Origin: Chitinophaga ginsengisegetis
GTDB taxonomy: Bacteria > Bacteroidota > Bacteroidia > Chitinophagales > Chitinophagaceae
Direction of reading: 5' to 3'
Length of the DNA stretch: 64,000 nt
Assembly: GCF_900168065.1 (NCBI RefSeq)
Contig: NZ_FUZZ01000002.1
Location: 930,001-994,000, forward strand
The notes below the pieces were generated by a model. That model had not been told where the DNA came from and did not search any database. It saw only the letters and a list, made by a program, of their open reading frames with translations. Below, one piece after another: positions 28,721-36,938 of the stretch. Numbering within the stretch: the first letter of the stretch is position 1; each line of letters opens with the position of its first letter. The translations under genes were made by a program, and so were the position numbers.

Positions 28721-29320
28721 TTACAATTTTATAATCAGGAAGGAAATTATGATTGGCAGGCCATTATTCCTGATGTAGTCAACAATAGATGAAGAGGCAA
28801 TCTGGAGGTATTTTTTTACAGTTTCCCGGCTAATCTGCATTTCCTCGGCTATTTCGGCATATTTTTTCCCTTCTAACCGGGCAAGCATCCAAACCTTCTT
28901 TTGCTGCGGCGGTAGCCGATCTACCGCATTTTTCACCAATATATCGTACGCTTCCTTTAAAGAGGCCTCGTCCTGTGCCTCCAGGCCGTCGGCCGCAGTT
29001 TGTGTAATCTGATGCCACTCCTCCCGTTTTTTGTACTCTCTGTCGATGTTCTTCAGCATCCTGACTGCATGATGCCTCGAGATTACGAATAACCAGGAAC
29101 GAAAGCTTTCCACTTCTCCCAGAGATTCCCTTGTTAGCCATAGCTGGGTGAAAATTTCCTGTACCACATCGGAAGCTATATCCTGATCTTTGGTAATTTT
29201 GACCAGGTATGTAAAAAGAAGGCCGGAATACGCTTTCACAAGCATAGCAAACGCCTGCTCATCCCCTTCAGAGATCTGCAGCAGCAGTTGACGGTCACTG
29301 TTATGTTTAATGCCTGACAA
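28721..29320 (-). CDS. ECF RNA polymerase sigma factor of the SusC/SusD locus
   Basis: A 199-residue sigma-70 family protein with region 2 (ASDVVQEIFTQLWLTRESL, SWLFVISRHHAVRML) and region 4 (LPPQQKKVWMLARLEGKKYAEIAEEM, then SRETVKKYL). A hydrophobic C-terminal tail (LPIIISFLIIKL) is common in Bacteroidota SusC-linked ECF factors. First gene of a seven-gene operon. No convincing TAnnTTTG promoter is seen upstream. Confidence 0.93.
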   Translation of the reverse strand: MSGIKHNSDRQLLLQISEGDEQAFAMLVKAYSGLLFTYLVKITKDQDIASDVVQEIFTQLWLTRESLGEVESFRSWLFVISRHHAVRMLKNIDREYKKREEWHQITQTAADGLEAQDEASLKEAYDILVKNAVDRLPPQQKKVWMLARLEGKKYAEIAEEMQISRETVKKYLQIASSSIVDYIRNNGLPIIISFLIIKL

Positions 29321-29686
29321 TTAATAAATTGATTGATCCGAATTAGCCACAATGTTATTAAAAATTTCACACAGTTCGTATTAGCCTTTGGCTCATAACA
29401 TAATATCTTTCTTCGGCAGATCAGATCTGTGATCTTAAAACAAGATAGTGACTTTCCGGGCCTCTTCTCATTCAGCTACCAATTGGGTTGCCGGATCCAA
29501 GATGGTATCAACGGGCAACAATGCAACGAATTAATCTATTTTCTATATGTTTGTTTCTTTCTTCGTAAAGCACGACAAGATCATAAAGGTGTTCTAACAA
29601 ACTCCCGATCTCGCTACGAAAAAAGCTTCCAAAATACATCAACAAAACTACCTATGTCCAATCACAGAAAATTAATATCTTGAAGC
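29321..29686. other. Gap carrying the right tRNA repeat
   Basis: 366 bases between the divergent ECF sigma gene and the GH43-like gene. It contains the tRNA-Met 3'-end copy at 29600-29620. The open frame 29429-29683 shows no protein-like features and overlaps this repeat. No terminator hairpin was recognised. Confidence 0.5.
29600..29620 (+). repeat. Candidate attachment repeat, right copy (tRNA-Met 3' end)
   Basis: Exact 21-base copy of the sequence across the 3' end of tRNA-Met (2424-2444), in the same orientation and 27.2 kb away, with no tRNA body in front of it. After one mismatch the two copies agree for a further five bases. It could be the attR of an element whose attL is the tRNA gene, enclosing the defence block and both TonB loci. 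Confidence 0.5.
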
Positions 29687-30808
29687 ATGAAAAAAATCAC
29701 GCTGATCTCCTTTTTAATAGTAGCGGCTATATCCCTAAGCGCACAGCAATTGACGTATAACAATCCCCTGAAAGTTGATTTGGGTGATCCTTATGTATTA
29801 CATGTGAAAGGCGACAAATATTATATGTATGGAACCGGTGGCGCCAGGAACGGCTTCGCGGCCTATTCTTCTACCGACCTGGTTAATTGGAAAAATGAAG
29901 GCCAGGTATATTTTCATGATAACAAAAATGGCTGGAGCGATCCAAAAGCCGCCTGGGATGGTGCTTATTGGGCGCCGGAAGTATATGCTATAAATGGGAA
30001 ATATTACATGTTTTACAGTGCTCAATGGAAGGACAATCCAACCAGGGAACTTGAAAACTTTCGCATTGGCGTTGCAGTAGCCGATAAACCAACCGGGCCA
30101 TTTATCGATGTAAACAACAAACCCATTTTTGACCCAGGCTACCCTATCATCGATGCAAATGTATTATTCGAAACAAATGGGAAAGTATACCTCTATTATT
30201 CCCGTTGTTGCTACAAACATCCGGTACAGAGTCAAATAGCTACCTGGGCAAAAAACAAAGGCTGGTTCAATGAGATCGAAGAAAGCTGGGTGTATGGAGT
30301 AGAATTAAAACCAGATCTCAGTGGCGTAATCGGTGAACCGGTACTGCTATTGCGCCCGCCGGTTAGCATGAAAGATAAACAGGCTGAATGGGAAAGCCGC
30401 TCGGTTACATCGAAAGAAGTGAATCGCCGCTGGACAGAAGGCTCCTCCATCTTCAAAAAAGGAAATACCTATTACATGATGTATTCTGCTAATTACTTTG
30501 GCGGCAAAAATTATGCAGTGGGGTATGCTACCTCTAAAAGTCCATTGGGGCCTTTTAAAAAAGCAGCCAACAACCCCGTGCTGCAACAGAACGCTGAGCA
30601 GGGCGGCGTAGTAACAGGCACTGGTCATAATAGCATCACGTATTCACCAGATGGTAAAGAAATGTTCTGTGTATACCACGGCCGCACATCAGAAACAGGT
30701 GATAAGCGCGTTGTTTTCATAGACCGGATGAATATATTATCAAATGGGAAATTAGTGGTGCAAGGTCCAACAACAGCTCCACAGGCGTATCCCAGTGGAG
30801 TTAAGTAG
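29687..30808 (+). CDS. Glycoside hydrolase family 43-like enzyme
   Basis: A secreted 373-residue protein with signal MKKITLISFLIVAAISLSAQ and a five-bladed propeller of the GH43 type. The expected three acids are visible: Asp34 in LGDPYV (base), Asp156 in IIDANVLF (modulator) and Glu251 in WTEGSSIF (acid). The family acts on arabinose- or xylose-containing glycans, but the exact substrate cannot be read here. It stands alone on the plus strand, beginning 66 bases after the tRNA repeat copy, and is followed by a hairpin terminator. Confidence 0.88.
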   Translation: MKKITLISFLIVAAISLSAQQLTYNNPLKVDLGDPYVLHVKGDKYYMYGTGGARNGFAAYSSTDLVNWKNEGQVYFHDNKNGWSDPKAAWDGAYWAPEVYAINGKYYMFYSAQWKDNPTRELENFRIGVAVADKPTGPFIDVNNKPIFDPGYPIIDANVLFETNGKVYLYYSRCCYKHPVQSQIATWAKNKGWFNEIEESWVYGVELKPDLSGVIGEPVLLLRPPVSMKDKQAEWESRSVTSKEVNRRWTEGSSIFKKGNTYYMMYSANYFGGKNYAVGYATSKSPLGPFKKAANNPVLQQNAEQGGVVTGTGHNSITYSPDGKEMFCVYHGRTSETGDKRVVFIDRMNILSNGKLVVQGPTTAPQAYPSGVK

Positions 30809-30839
30809 CGTGATTCTTTACCCCATTCCTTACACATTA

Positions 30840-30873
30840 AAAGCCGCAGATACTTTAAAGTACCTGCGGCTTT
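30840..30873. terminator. Hairpin terminator between convergent genes
   Basis: Ten-base arms AAAGCCGCAG and CTGCGGCTTT around a 14-base loop. It lies between the GH43-like gene (rightward) and the membrane protein gene (leftward), so it may serve both. Confidence 0.7.
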
Positions 30874-30904
30874 CAATCTAACTGAAAGTTATCTTAAAAA
30901 AAAT

Positions 30905-31768
30905 TCACCAATAAGTTACCCACCTCACCCCCAAAAGCCCTTTATGCTTTTCAATATGAAAAGTATCTCCTTCTTCAAACTTTGCGTATTCCGGCTCCTC
31001 CATATGTTTAGCTTCAAAAGGACCATTGACTTCCTGCAATAAAAAATAATACTGTCGTTTAGCGAAAGACGTTTCCTTCTTATCCAATATCATAAATTCT
31101 GCATCCTCAATTTTCATTCTTTTATACTTCTGGCTACTCCGGTATTGACCGTAAGTTTTCTGGTTTACTTCTACCCATTGGGCGGGGTTGGAAATGCTGT
31201 CTGCGTGGATAAGATCAAAATAATAAACATTCCCTCCGGCCGTTCCATGATCGTATGGTGCGGTTGTATAGTACTTGTTTGCTAAAAAATATTTCTCAAC
31301 TGAAGGATTGGAAGTGTCGAACGCATAATTTACCGCGAGAAGGAAAGTCAATACATAAGAAAGCAACCCACCCCAAAAAATTCCTTTACTCATTACCGGA
31401 ACGGGAGCTCCTCCAAATAAAAAACAATAAATGATAGCAGGTAGAAAAATACTGACAGAAAGCGACAAAAATTCTGACTGATACACGGATAAAACATGAA
31501 ACAATATGAATCCATAGAGGCATGGCGTAACCAGGTCGAGCAGGAAATTATATATATTATCCGGCTTCGGTTTACTGAAGTAATAAAGCAGGTGTCTTGC
31601 AACTGAAATAAGGAATAGAATGATAAAGAGATATCTGAACCTGGATGACAAAGGATCTGTATACAGTAAATTAATGCCCAATACTATTCTCACAATTGCA
31701 AGAACTATACTGCTGACCGGGCCTGCGCCGGTTGGGTTAACAAACTCTTTATTTTTCCCTTTACTCAT
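30905..31768 (-). CDS. Unknown membrane protein
   Basis: About 287 residues from the likely start at 31768 (MSKGKNKEF); the frame extends to 31801. It has roughly four or five hydrophobic segments in the first 150 residues and a soluble C-terminal part of about 130 residues containing YYFDLIHADSISNPAQWV. No domain recognised. It converges with the GH43-like gene and is divergent from the VOC-fold gene. Confidence 0.7.
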   Translation of the reverse strand: MSKGKNKEFVNPTGAGPVSSIVLAIVRIVLGINLLYTDPLSSRFRYLFIILFLISVARHLLYYFSKPKPDNIYNFLLDLVTPCLYGFILFHVLSVYQSEFLSLSVSIFLPAIIYCFLFGGAPVPVMSKGIFWGGLLSYVLTFLLAVNYAFDTSNPSVEKYFLANKYYTTAPYDHGTAGGNVYYFDLIHADSISNPAQWVEVNQKTYGQYRSSQKYKRMKIEDAEFMILDKKETSFAKRQYYFLLQEVNGPFEAKHMEEPEYAKFEEGDTFHIEKHKGLLGVRWVTYW

Positions 31769-31921
31769 GTCTCTGATAATACGTTTCCTTTCGTAATACA
31801 ATTTACCGTTTTTGTACAGAATCCGGTAACAAAAAAGACGGGCTGGTTATATACAAAAAAGTATATAAAGAAAGATGCTTTAAGAAAGCATTTAGATTTA
31901 CCGGAAAAAACAACAGCCCTT

Positions 31922-32629
31922 ATGGACAATCAACAAACTAAAAAAGAATGGATCACAACGCCTATACTCTCCTGTACTTCCATTGAAGAAACCCTGGCAT
32001 TTTGGGAAATACTGGGCTACCGCATTACCTATAAACTAACCCGCCCTTACCAGTATGGCATCCTTGAACGGGGTGGATATGAATTACATTTCGCCCGTGT
32101 TAAAGGCACGGGAGCCGCTTATAGTGGGTGTCTTGTAACAGTGACCGATGCCAGGGCTGTATACTTAGAGTTTACCGGAAAACTAAAAGCATCACTGGGA
32201 AGAGTGCCTAATACCGGCATTCCGAGAATTTCGAGAATGAAACCGGATGCAACGCGGTTTACGTTAACTGATGTTTCCGGTAACTCCATCATCTTTGTTA
32301 GTTTTGGGGAGAAGGATGAAGAAGTGTGGCAGCATGCGGATAACAAAAACCAAAGTCCATTGCAAAAATCTATAGCGGTTGCCGCCCGGTTCCGGGATTA
32401 CAAAAATGATGATATGGCTGCTGCGAAAACATTGGATGTTGCCTTAGCCCGGCCTGGTAATGAGTCAAATACTGATATTGCGGAAGCACTGATGATCCGC
32501 ATTGAACTGGCCGAATCGCTGAATGAGCCGGATCGTGCAGCGGCGTGCAGATCGCAGCTGGAGACATTATCTCTTTCAAAAGAAGAGTTGAACGATTTAA
32601 GGCGAAAGCATTCAGTAGATGTTTCCTGA
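31922..32629 (+). CDS. VOC-fold (glyoxalase/bleomycin-resistance type) protein
   Basis: A 235-residue cytoplasmic protein. Residues 10-125 have a vicinal-oxygen-chelate fold pattern: TPILSCTSIEETLAFWEILGY at the start, YELHFARVKG in the middle and DVSGNSIIFVSFGE at the end of the second half. The remaining 100 residues are helical and of unknown role. Single-fold VOC proteins of this type are often annotated as bleomycin-binding, but the actual ligand is unknown. The divergent gap to the membrane protein gene is 153 bases. Confidence 0.82.
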   Translation: MDNQQTKKEWITTPILSCTSIEETLAFWEILGYRITYKLTRPYQYGILERGGYELHFARVKGTGAAYSGCLVTVTDARAVYLEFTGKLKASLGRVPNTGIPRISRMKPDATRFTLTDVSGNSIIFVSFGEKDEEVWQHADNKNQSPLQKSIAVAARFRDYKNDDMAAAKTLDVALARPGNESNTDIAEALMIRIELAESLNEPDRAAACRSQLETLSLSKEELNDLRRKHSVDVS

Positions 32630-32640
32630 TATACGTAGTT

Positions 32641-33549
32641 TTATTCACGAAACGCCATCGGCGCCATAGAAGTCTGCTTCTTAAAAAAGTTGGAGAAATG
32701 TGCCAGGTCATCAAAGCCTAATGTGTAGGATATTTCAGAAATATTCCAATCTGTTTGCTTTAGTAAAATCTTTGCTTCCTGTATGATCCTTTTACTGATA
32801 ATGTCGGTGGTAGTGCGACCAGTAATTTCCTTTAATACTTTATTGAGATGATTAACATGTACTGCTAACCTGTCTGCATAATCTTTAGCAGTGCGGAGTC
32901 CCAGTCTTTGTTGTGTAGACTCAATAGGGAATTGCCTTTCCAGCAGTTCTATAAATAAAGAAGATATCCTGTCTGCTGCATTTTTAGTGGCATTAAGCGC
33001 CGATAGCGGCTGCAACTTTTGTCCGTAGTGGATTACTTCCAGTACAAGATTGCGGAGCAGGTCGTACTTATAAATATAATCCGTACCCATTTCTTTGTAC
33101 ATCTTCCGGAAAATGTATTCCAATTCATTTGTTTCCTCTTTTGAAAGCTGGAATATGGGTAATACTCCTGGTTGGAATATGGGTAAGTCATCCAATGTAA
33201 TTCCGACTTTGTTTTTAGACAGGAAATCTTCTGTAAAAATACAAAACATGCCCGACTGGTTATCATCCTGGGGCAGCCAGTGATAAGGGATCTTAGGGGT
33301 GGCAAAAAGCAGGGCGCTTTCTTTAATCTCAATTACTTTATCAGCATATTCAGCCCGGTTATGTCCTTTTATCAAACTGATTTTGTAATACGCACGCCTG
33401 CTATAGGGCATAAAGCGCGTGCCGTTCTTTTTATCAAACAATTTCTCCGTTTCAAAAATATTGAAATGGCCGATCTCCCGGGTGATGCCTTCCGGCAGTG
33501 TTGCGGTAGCTTTCTGATAAAAATCTTCTATGGTTTGTTTGTTGACCAT
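32641..33549 (-). CDS. AraC-family transcriptional regulator
   Basis: A 302-residue regulator. A cupin-like N-terminal region (YKISLIKGHNRAEYADKVIEI) is followed by a C-terminal AraC double helix-turn-helix (YADRLAVHVNHLNKVLKEITG; SEISYTLGFDDLAHFSNFFKK). It is transcribed with the SDR oxidoreductase gene at its back, which starts further right on the same strand, and a hairpin separates them. It may regulate that SDR gene, as such AraC/SDR neighbours often do. Confidence 0.92.
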   Translation of the reverse strand: MVNKQTIEDFYQKATATLPEGITREIGHFNIFETEKLFDKKNGTRFMPYSRRAYYKISLIKGHNRAEYADKVIEIKESALLFATPKIPYHWLPQDDNQSGMFCIFTEDFLSKNKVGITLDDLPIFQPGVLPIFQLSKEETNELEYIFRKMYKEMGTDYIYKYDLLRNLVLEVIHYGQKLQPLSALNATKNAADRISSLFIELLERQFPIESTQQRLGLRTAKDYADRLAVHVNHLNKVLKEITGRTTTDIISKRIIQEAKILLKQTDWNISEISYTLGFDDLAHFSNFFKKQTSMAPMAFRE

Positions 33550-33578
33550 ATCATTTTATAAGACTCAAATTTAACGAA

Positions 33579-33602
33579 AAAGCAGGCTGATAGGCCTGCT
33601 TT
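33579..33602 (-). terminator. Hairpin terminator after the SDR gene
   Basis: AAAGCAGGC and GCCTGCTTT around a six-base loop, 11 bases beyond the SDR stop codon, with a T-run (TTTTTCG) following on the minus strand. Confidence 0.75.
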
Positions 33603-33613
33603 TATTTATGATA

Positions 33614-34378
33614 TTAAAGATTCATTCCTCCCGATATCTCAATACGTTGAGCGGTAATCCACCTGGCATCTTCCGTACATAAGAAGGCAACAACGCCGCC
33701 TATATCTTCCGGTAAACCTGCACGCCCCAGTGCCGTCATACCACTTATTTGTTTATTCACCTGCTCATTGTCCCTGACGTGCCCGCCGGAGAAGTCCGTG
33801 GCAATGGCTCCAGGAGCGATGGCATTGGCTTTTATCCCCCTCGGACCCAACTCTGCGGCCAGGTACCTGGTAAATACCTCCACTGCGCCCTTCATAGCAC
33901 CATAGGCCGAATACCGGGGGATGCTCATGCGGGCAAGACCGGAAGATACATTGATGATACCGCCCCCGTCATTCAGCAAATCCAATGACTTTTGCGTTAA
34001 AAAGTAAACTCCTTTGAAATGTACATTCATAAGTTCATCAAACATTTCCTCACTCACTTCTCCGATTGGCGCATTGCGTCCGATGCCTGCGTTGTTGATC
34101 AGGAAGTCGAAGCGGTTGGTGTTGAACGTGTTTTTCAACACTTCTTTCAGCTGATTAAAAAAAGTATCAAAACTTTTAACATTACCTGCATCTAATTGCA
34201 GGGCAGCAGCTTTTTGGCCGGCCTGTTCAATCTGCGCTACTACCTCAAGCGTCTCTTTTTCCCGGCTATGATAGGTAAGTATTACATGAATCCCTTTTTC
34301 AGCAAGCCTGAGTGCCATATCCCTGCCCAAACCGCGGCTGCCGCCGGTTACCAGGGCTATTTTATTTTTGTTCTCCAT
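33614..34378 (-). CDS. SDR-family NAD(P)-dependent oxidoreductase
   Basis: A 254-residue classical short-chain dehydrogenase/reductase: cofactor motif TGGSRGLG (residues 11-18), NNAG at about 95, catalytic Ser in INVSSGLA and the Tyr/Lys pair in YSAYGAMKG, and the C-terminal PEDIGGVVAFLCTEDARWITAQ. Substrate not predictable. It lies next to an AraC regulator. Confidence 0.93.
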   Translation of the reverse strand: MENKNKIALVTGGSRGLGRDMALRLAEKGIHVILTYHSREKETLEVVAQIEQAGQKAAALQLDAGNVKSFDTFFNQLKEVLKNTFNTNRFDFLINNAGIGRNAPIGEVSEEMFDELMNVHFKGVYFLTQKSLDLLNDGGGIINVSSGLARMSIPRYSAYGAMKGAVEVFTRYLAAELGPRGIKANAIAPGAIATDFSGGHVRDNEQVNKQISGMTALGRAGLPEDIGGVVAFLCTEDARWITAQRIEISGGMNL

Positions 34379-34580
34379 CTTTTACAATTTTTGATGAAGC
34401 AAAGTTAGCCCGGATGTAAGGTCCGTTGTTTGGAGATATCAATCCGTTATTTGCGAAATTCAAATAATATGCTCTTTTTTAGTCAAACTCATCCTATTCA
34501 TGCGTTCTTCATTTTCGCTTCATCTTGCGGTATTAGTTTTGTTCCGACATACAATATTGAACAACCTAAAAACCAGGATC

Positions 34581-35030
34581 ATGAAAGCAAAAGGATTAAT
34601 GGCTATCGCACTTTTATTCTCAGGCGCTGCCTTTGCCCAGCAAACATCTGTAAAAACCGAAGGAAAAGTAAGCGCGGGCAGTCAAACCAATGCCAATGCA
34701 GCTACGGGAAACACCGGTGTAAGTGCCAGTAACACGGCTACCGTTCATGTACAATCCAACGGCGCAGAACAAGCCACCCAAACGGCCGGCAGTCAATTAA
34801 ACACGGTTGCGGCCACCGCTGCCAGCAGCAGTACAAGCGCTCAAAATACGGTAAACAGTACGTTACAAACCGCTGCCACCACAGGAAGTGAGCTGAAAAA
34901 TACGGCTACCAGCAACGTTAAAGCGGCCACGCAGATCAACGCTACTTTGAATCAGGCCATGAAAATACAGGCCGCACCAATCCGTATTAATACACATATT
35001 GCAGGGGGAGTGCTATCTGGTATCCTGTAA
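34581..35030 (+). CDS. Secreted low-complexity Ala/Thr/Asn/Ser-rich protein
   Basis: About 149 residues from the likely start at 34581 (MKAKGLMAIALLFSGAAFAQ, a clear signal peptide); the frame extends to 34500. The mature part is low complexity, dominated by Ala, Thr, Asn, Ser and Gln (ASNTATVHVQSNGAEQATQ), with almost no Cys or aromatics, like surface or matrix proteins. No domain is known. A terminator follows. It heads a plus-strand series that leads to a two-component system. Confidence 0.75.
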   Translation: MKAKGLMAIALLFSGAAFAQQTSVKTEGKVSAGSQTNANAATGNTGVSASNTATVHVQSNGAEQATQTAGSQLNTVAATAASSSTSAQNTVNSTLQTAATTGSELKNTATSNVKAATQINATLNQAMKIQAAPIRINTHIAGGVLSGIL

Positions 35031-35042
35031 TTTCAACAGAAA

Positions 35043-35080
35043 AACAGATTTTTGCCGGAGAATAGCGGCAAAAATCTGTT
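35043..35080 (+). terminator. Hairpin terminator
   Basis: Fourteen-base arms AACAGATTTTTGCC and GGCAAAAATCTGTT around a ten-base loop, followed by ATTTTTA; it starts 13 bases after the low-complexity gene. Confidence 0.8.
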
Positions 35081-35092
35081 ATTTTTATAGCA

Positions 35093-35380
35093 ATGATCAA
35101 ATTCCTTTTATCTACGCTCATTATTGTTCCGGCACTGTTGCTGTTAAAACCGCGCACCTGTTACGGATACACACCTGTTGCCGATACATTGCAGCCTGTA
35201 CAGACTGCACCCGGCAAACCGGTTGAAAAACCTGTGGCAACATTGCAGGAGCGTTTACCAGAGATAAAGGAAGTACCAAAATCGAGGCGCCTGATCAAAC
35301 CGATGGCTGTTCCTTCTCCATTGCCCATAAAGCCCATCAGGATCATTAAGCCTAAGATCGTTCCGGGAAAAATATTATGA
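35093..35380 (+). CDS. Small secreted Pro/Lys-rich protein
   Basis: 95 residues: a hydrophobic signal or anchor (FLLSTLIIVPALLLL), then a Pro/Lys/Ile-rich tail (PLPIKPIRIIKPKIVPGK). No family recognised. It lies 12 bases after the terminator and 20 bases before the outer-membrane protein gene, so it may be the first gene of a unit with that gene and the two-component system. Coding status is supported by the signal peptide and position only. Confidence 0.6.
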   Translation: MIKFLLSTLIIVPALLLLKPRTCYGYTPVADTLQPVQTAPGKPVEKPVATLQERLPEIKEVPKSRRLIKPMAVPSPLPIKPIRIIKPKIVPGKIL

Positions 35381-35399
35381 CCGGGTTAAAGATGATGAC

Positions 35400-36260
35400 A
35401 TGAGATATGCATTGATTTTGCCAGTTTTCTGGCTATGCTATAGCAGTGCGCAGGCGCAAACAGATACGGCCCGCACACAGGCAGACAGCACACAAACCGA
35501 CAACAAAAAAGTTACACTGACACTGGGCGCATTATATTCCAATAATGCCAATTACTATGGTCAGACTGCCGCAGCGCCTATGCCTTACCTGGCAGCCAGC
35601 GCCACATTACAGTTCCGTTCGGGGATCTATTTTTCGGGAGTGGGATACCGCTTACTAAACGATTCGGGAGCAGCCGTTTCGGCCACCAGCGCCGGAGCAG
35701 GCATTGCATTCAAAATAGGGAAAAAACTGGCCGCGGACCTTAGCTACAGCCATACTTTTTTTCCTTCCAACTCCCCCTTCCTGCAGGCTGCCAACACAGA
35801 TAATGCCGCCGCCAGCCTGAAGTACCACTACTGGATGACCACCGGCGTAAACGTAGATTATGCCTTTGGAAAACAACAGGATGTATTTGTAACGCTGAGC
35901 ACCGAAAAAGCAATTCAACTGGGCAGCATTTTCAAAGGAAAAGACCTGATCACTTTAACGCCTTCAGTAGAAGCAGTAGGCGGCACCCAGCATTTTTACC
36001 AGACTTACGTACAGGAGAAAAAGCTACTGGGCCTGCCATTACCTATTTTATCAGGTATTCCTGGCACATCGGAAACAGTTACAAAAGAAGCCACACAGTT
36101 TGATCTGCTGTCTTACAGTTTTAAAGTGCCGCTGGCTTACAACAGGGCGCACTACATGGTAGAACTGGCTTACCAGCTGTCTGTATTAAGCGATAAAGCG
36201 CTGAGCGGCGCCGGAGATGCCAACTCATTTTTTAATTGCAGTTTCTATTACCAGTTTTAA
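35400..36260 (+). CDS. Putative outer-membrane beta-barrel protein
   Basis: A 286-residue protein with signal MRYALILPVFWLCYSSAQAQ, a Thr/Gln/Asp-rich linker, then alternating amphipathic strands (LTLGALYSNNANYYGQ, LAASATLQFRSGIYFSGVGY) and a terminal aromatic signature YYQF, typical for insertion by BAM. No ligand or enzyme domain is seen. Its stop is four bases before the response regulator start, so the three genes probably form one transcript. Confidence 0.75.
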   Translation: MRYALILPVFWLCYSSAQAQTDTARTQADSTQTDNKKVTLTLGALYSNNANYYGQTAAAPMPYLAASATLQFRSGIYFSGVGYRLLNDSGAAVSATSAGAGIAFKIGKKLAADLSYSHTFFPSNSPFLQAANTDNAAASLKYHYWMTTGVNVDYAFGKQQDVFVTLSTEKAIQLGSIFKGKDLITLTPSVEAVGGTQHFYQTYVQEKKLLGLPLPILSGIPGTSETVTKEATQFDLLSYSFKVPLAYNRAHYMVELAYQLSVLSDKALSGAGDANSFFNCSFYYQF

Positions 36261-36264
36261 CAGG

Positions 36265-36936
36265 ATGAAAGTACTGATCATAGAAGATGAAAAGGCGATG
36301 GCAGCGGAAATGCTTGCCTATCTCGAAAAAGCATATTGCTGCGACTTGGCTTATACAGCCAGGCAGGGACTGGAAAAAATGGACGAAAATCAATATGATT
36401 TTATTCTATTGGACCTGGGTCTGCCGGATAAAGACGGCCTGTTACTATTGCAGGAGGCAAGGAAAAACTGCCCGGAAGCTTCTTACATTATTCTCACCGC
36501 ACGCGGACAGCTGGAAGACCGCATCAGGGGTCTACAGATGGGGGCTGATGACTATCTTCCAAAACCCTTTTCCCTGCCGGAATTGCTGGCAAGAATGCAG
36601 GCAATTTCCCGGAGAAAGTTTGGACTAACAGACAGTAAGATAGCATTGGGAGATTTTGACATAGACCTGCATCAGAGAAGCGTGTTTTTTGAAAACCAGG
36701 AAATCTCTTTGTCGAGAAGGGAATTTGACCTGCTCAGCTACATGTTGCTGCATAAGAACAGGCCGCTCACCAGGATGCAGCTGAGTGAACATATATGGGG
36801 GAATTTTTCGGATGATGATTATGATTCCAATTATATTGATGTGCATATTAAAAATATCCGGAAAAAACTATCGGCCTTCGCCTCCGTGGAATGGTTGCAA
36901 ACCCTCCGGCATGTGGGTTATAAAATAAAGCTCTGA
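36265..36936 (+). CDS. OmpR/PhoB-type response regulator
   Basis: About 224 residues from ATG 36265 (MKVLIIEDEKAM); an upstream in-frame ATG lies in the previous gene. Receiver domain with phospho-acceptor Asp50 in LLDLGLPDKDG, and Lys in YLPKPFSLPELL; the C-terminal winged helix has SRREFDLLSYMLLHKNRPLTR and the recognition helix region SNYIDVHIKNIRKKL. It is cognate to the histidine kinase two bases downstream. Confidence 0.95.
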   Translation: MKVLIIEDEKAMAAEMLAYLEKAYCCDLAYTARQGLEKMDENQYDFILLDLGLPDKDGLLLLQEARKNCPEASYIILTARGQLEDRIRGLQMGADDYLPKPFSLPELLARMQAISRRKFGLTDSKIALGDFDIDLHQRSVFFENQEISLSRREFDLLSYMLLHKNRPLTRMQLSEHIWGNFSDDDYDSNYIDVHIKNIRKKLSAFASVEWLQTLRHVGYKIKL

Positions 36937-36938
36937 GC

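Noticed and set aside
29429..29683. Open frame of 84 codons before the GH43-like gene
   Set aside because: It runs through the tRNA-3'-end repeat and shows no protein-like pattern.
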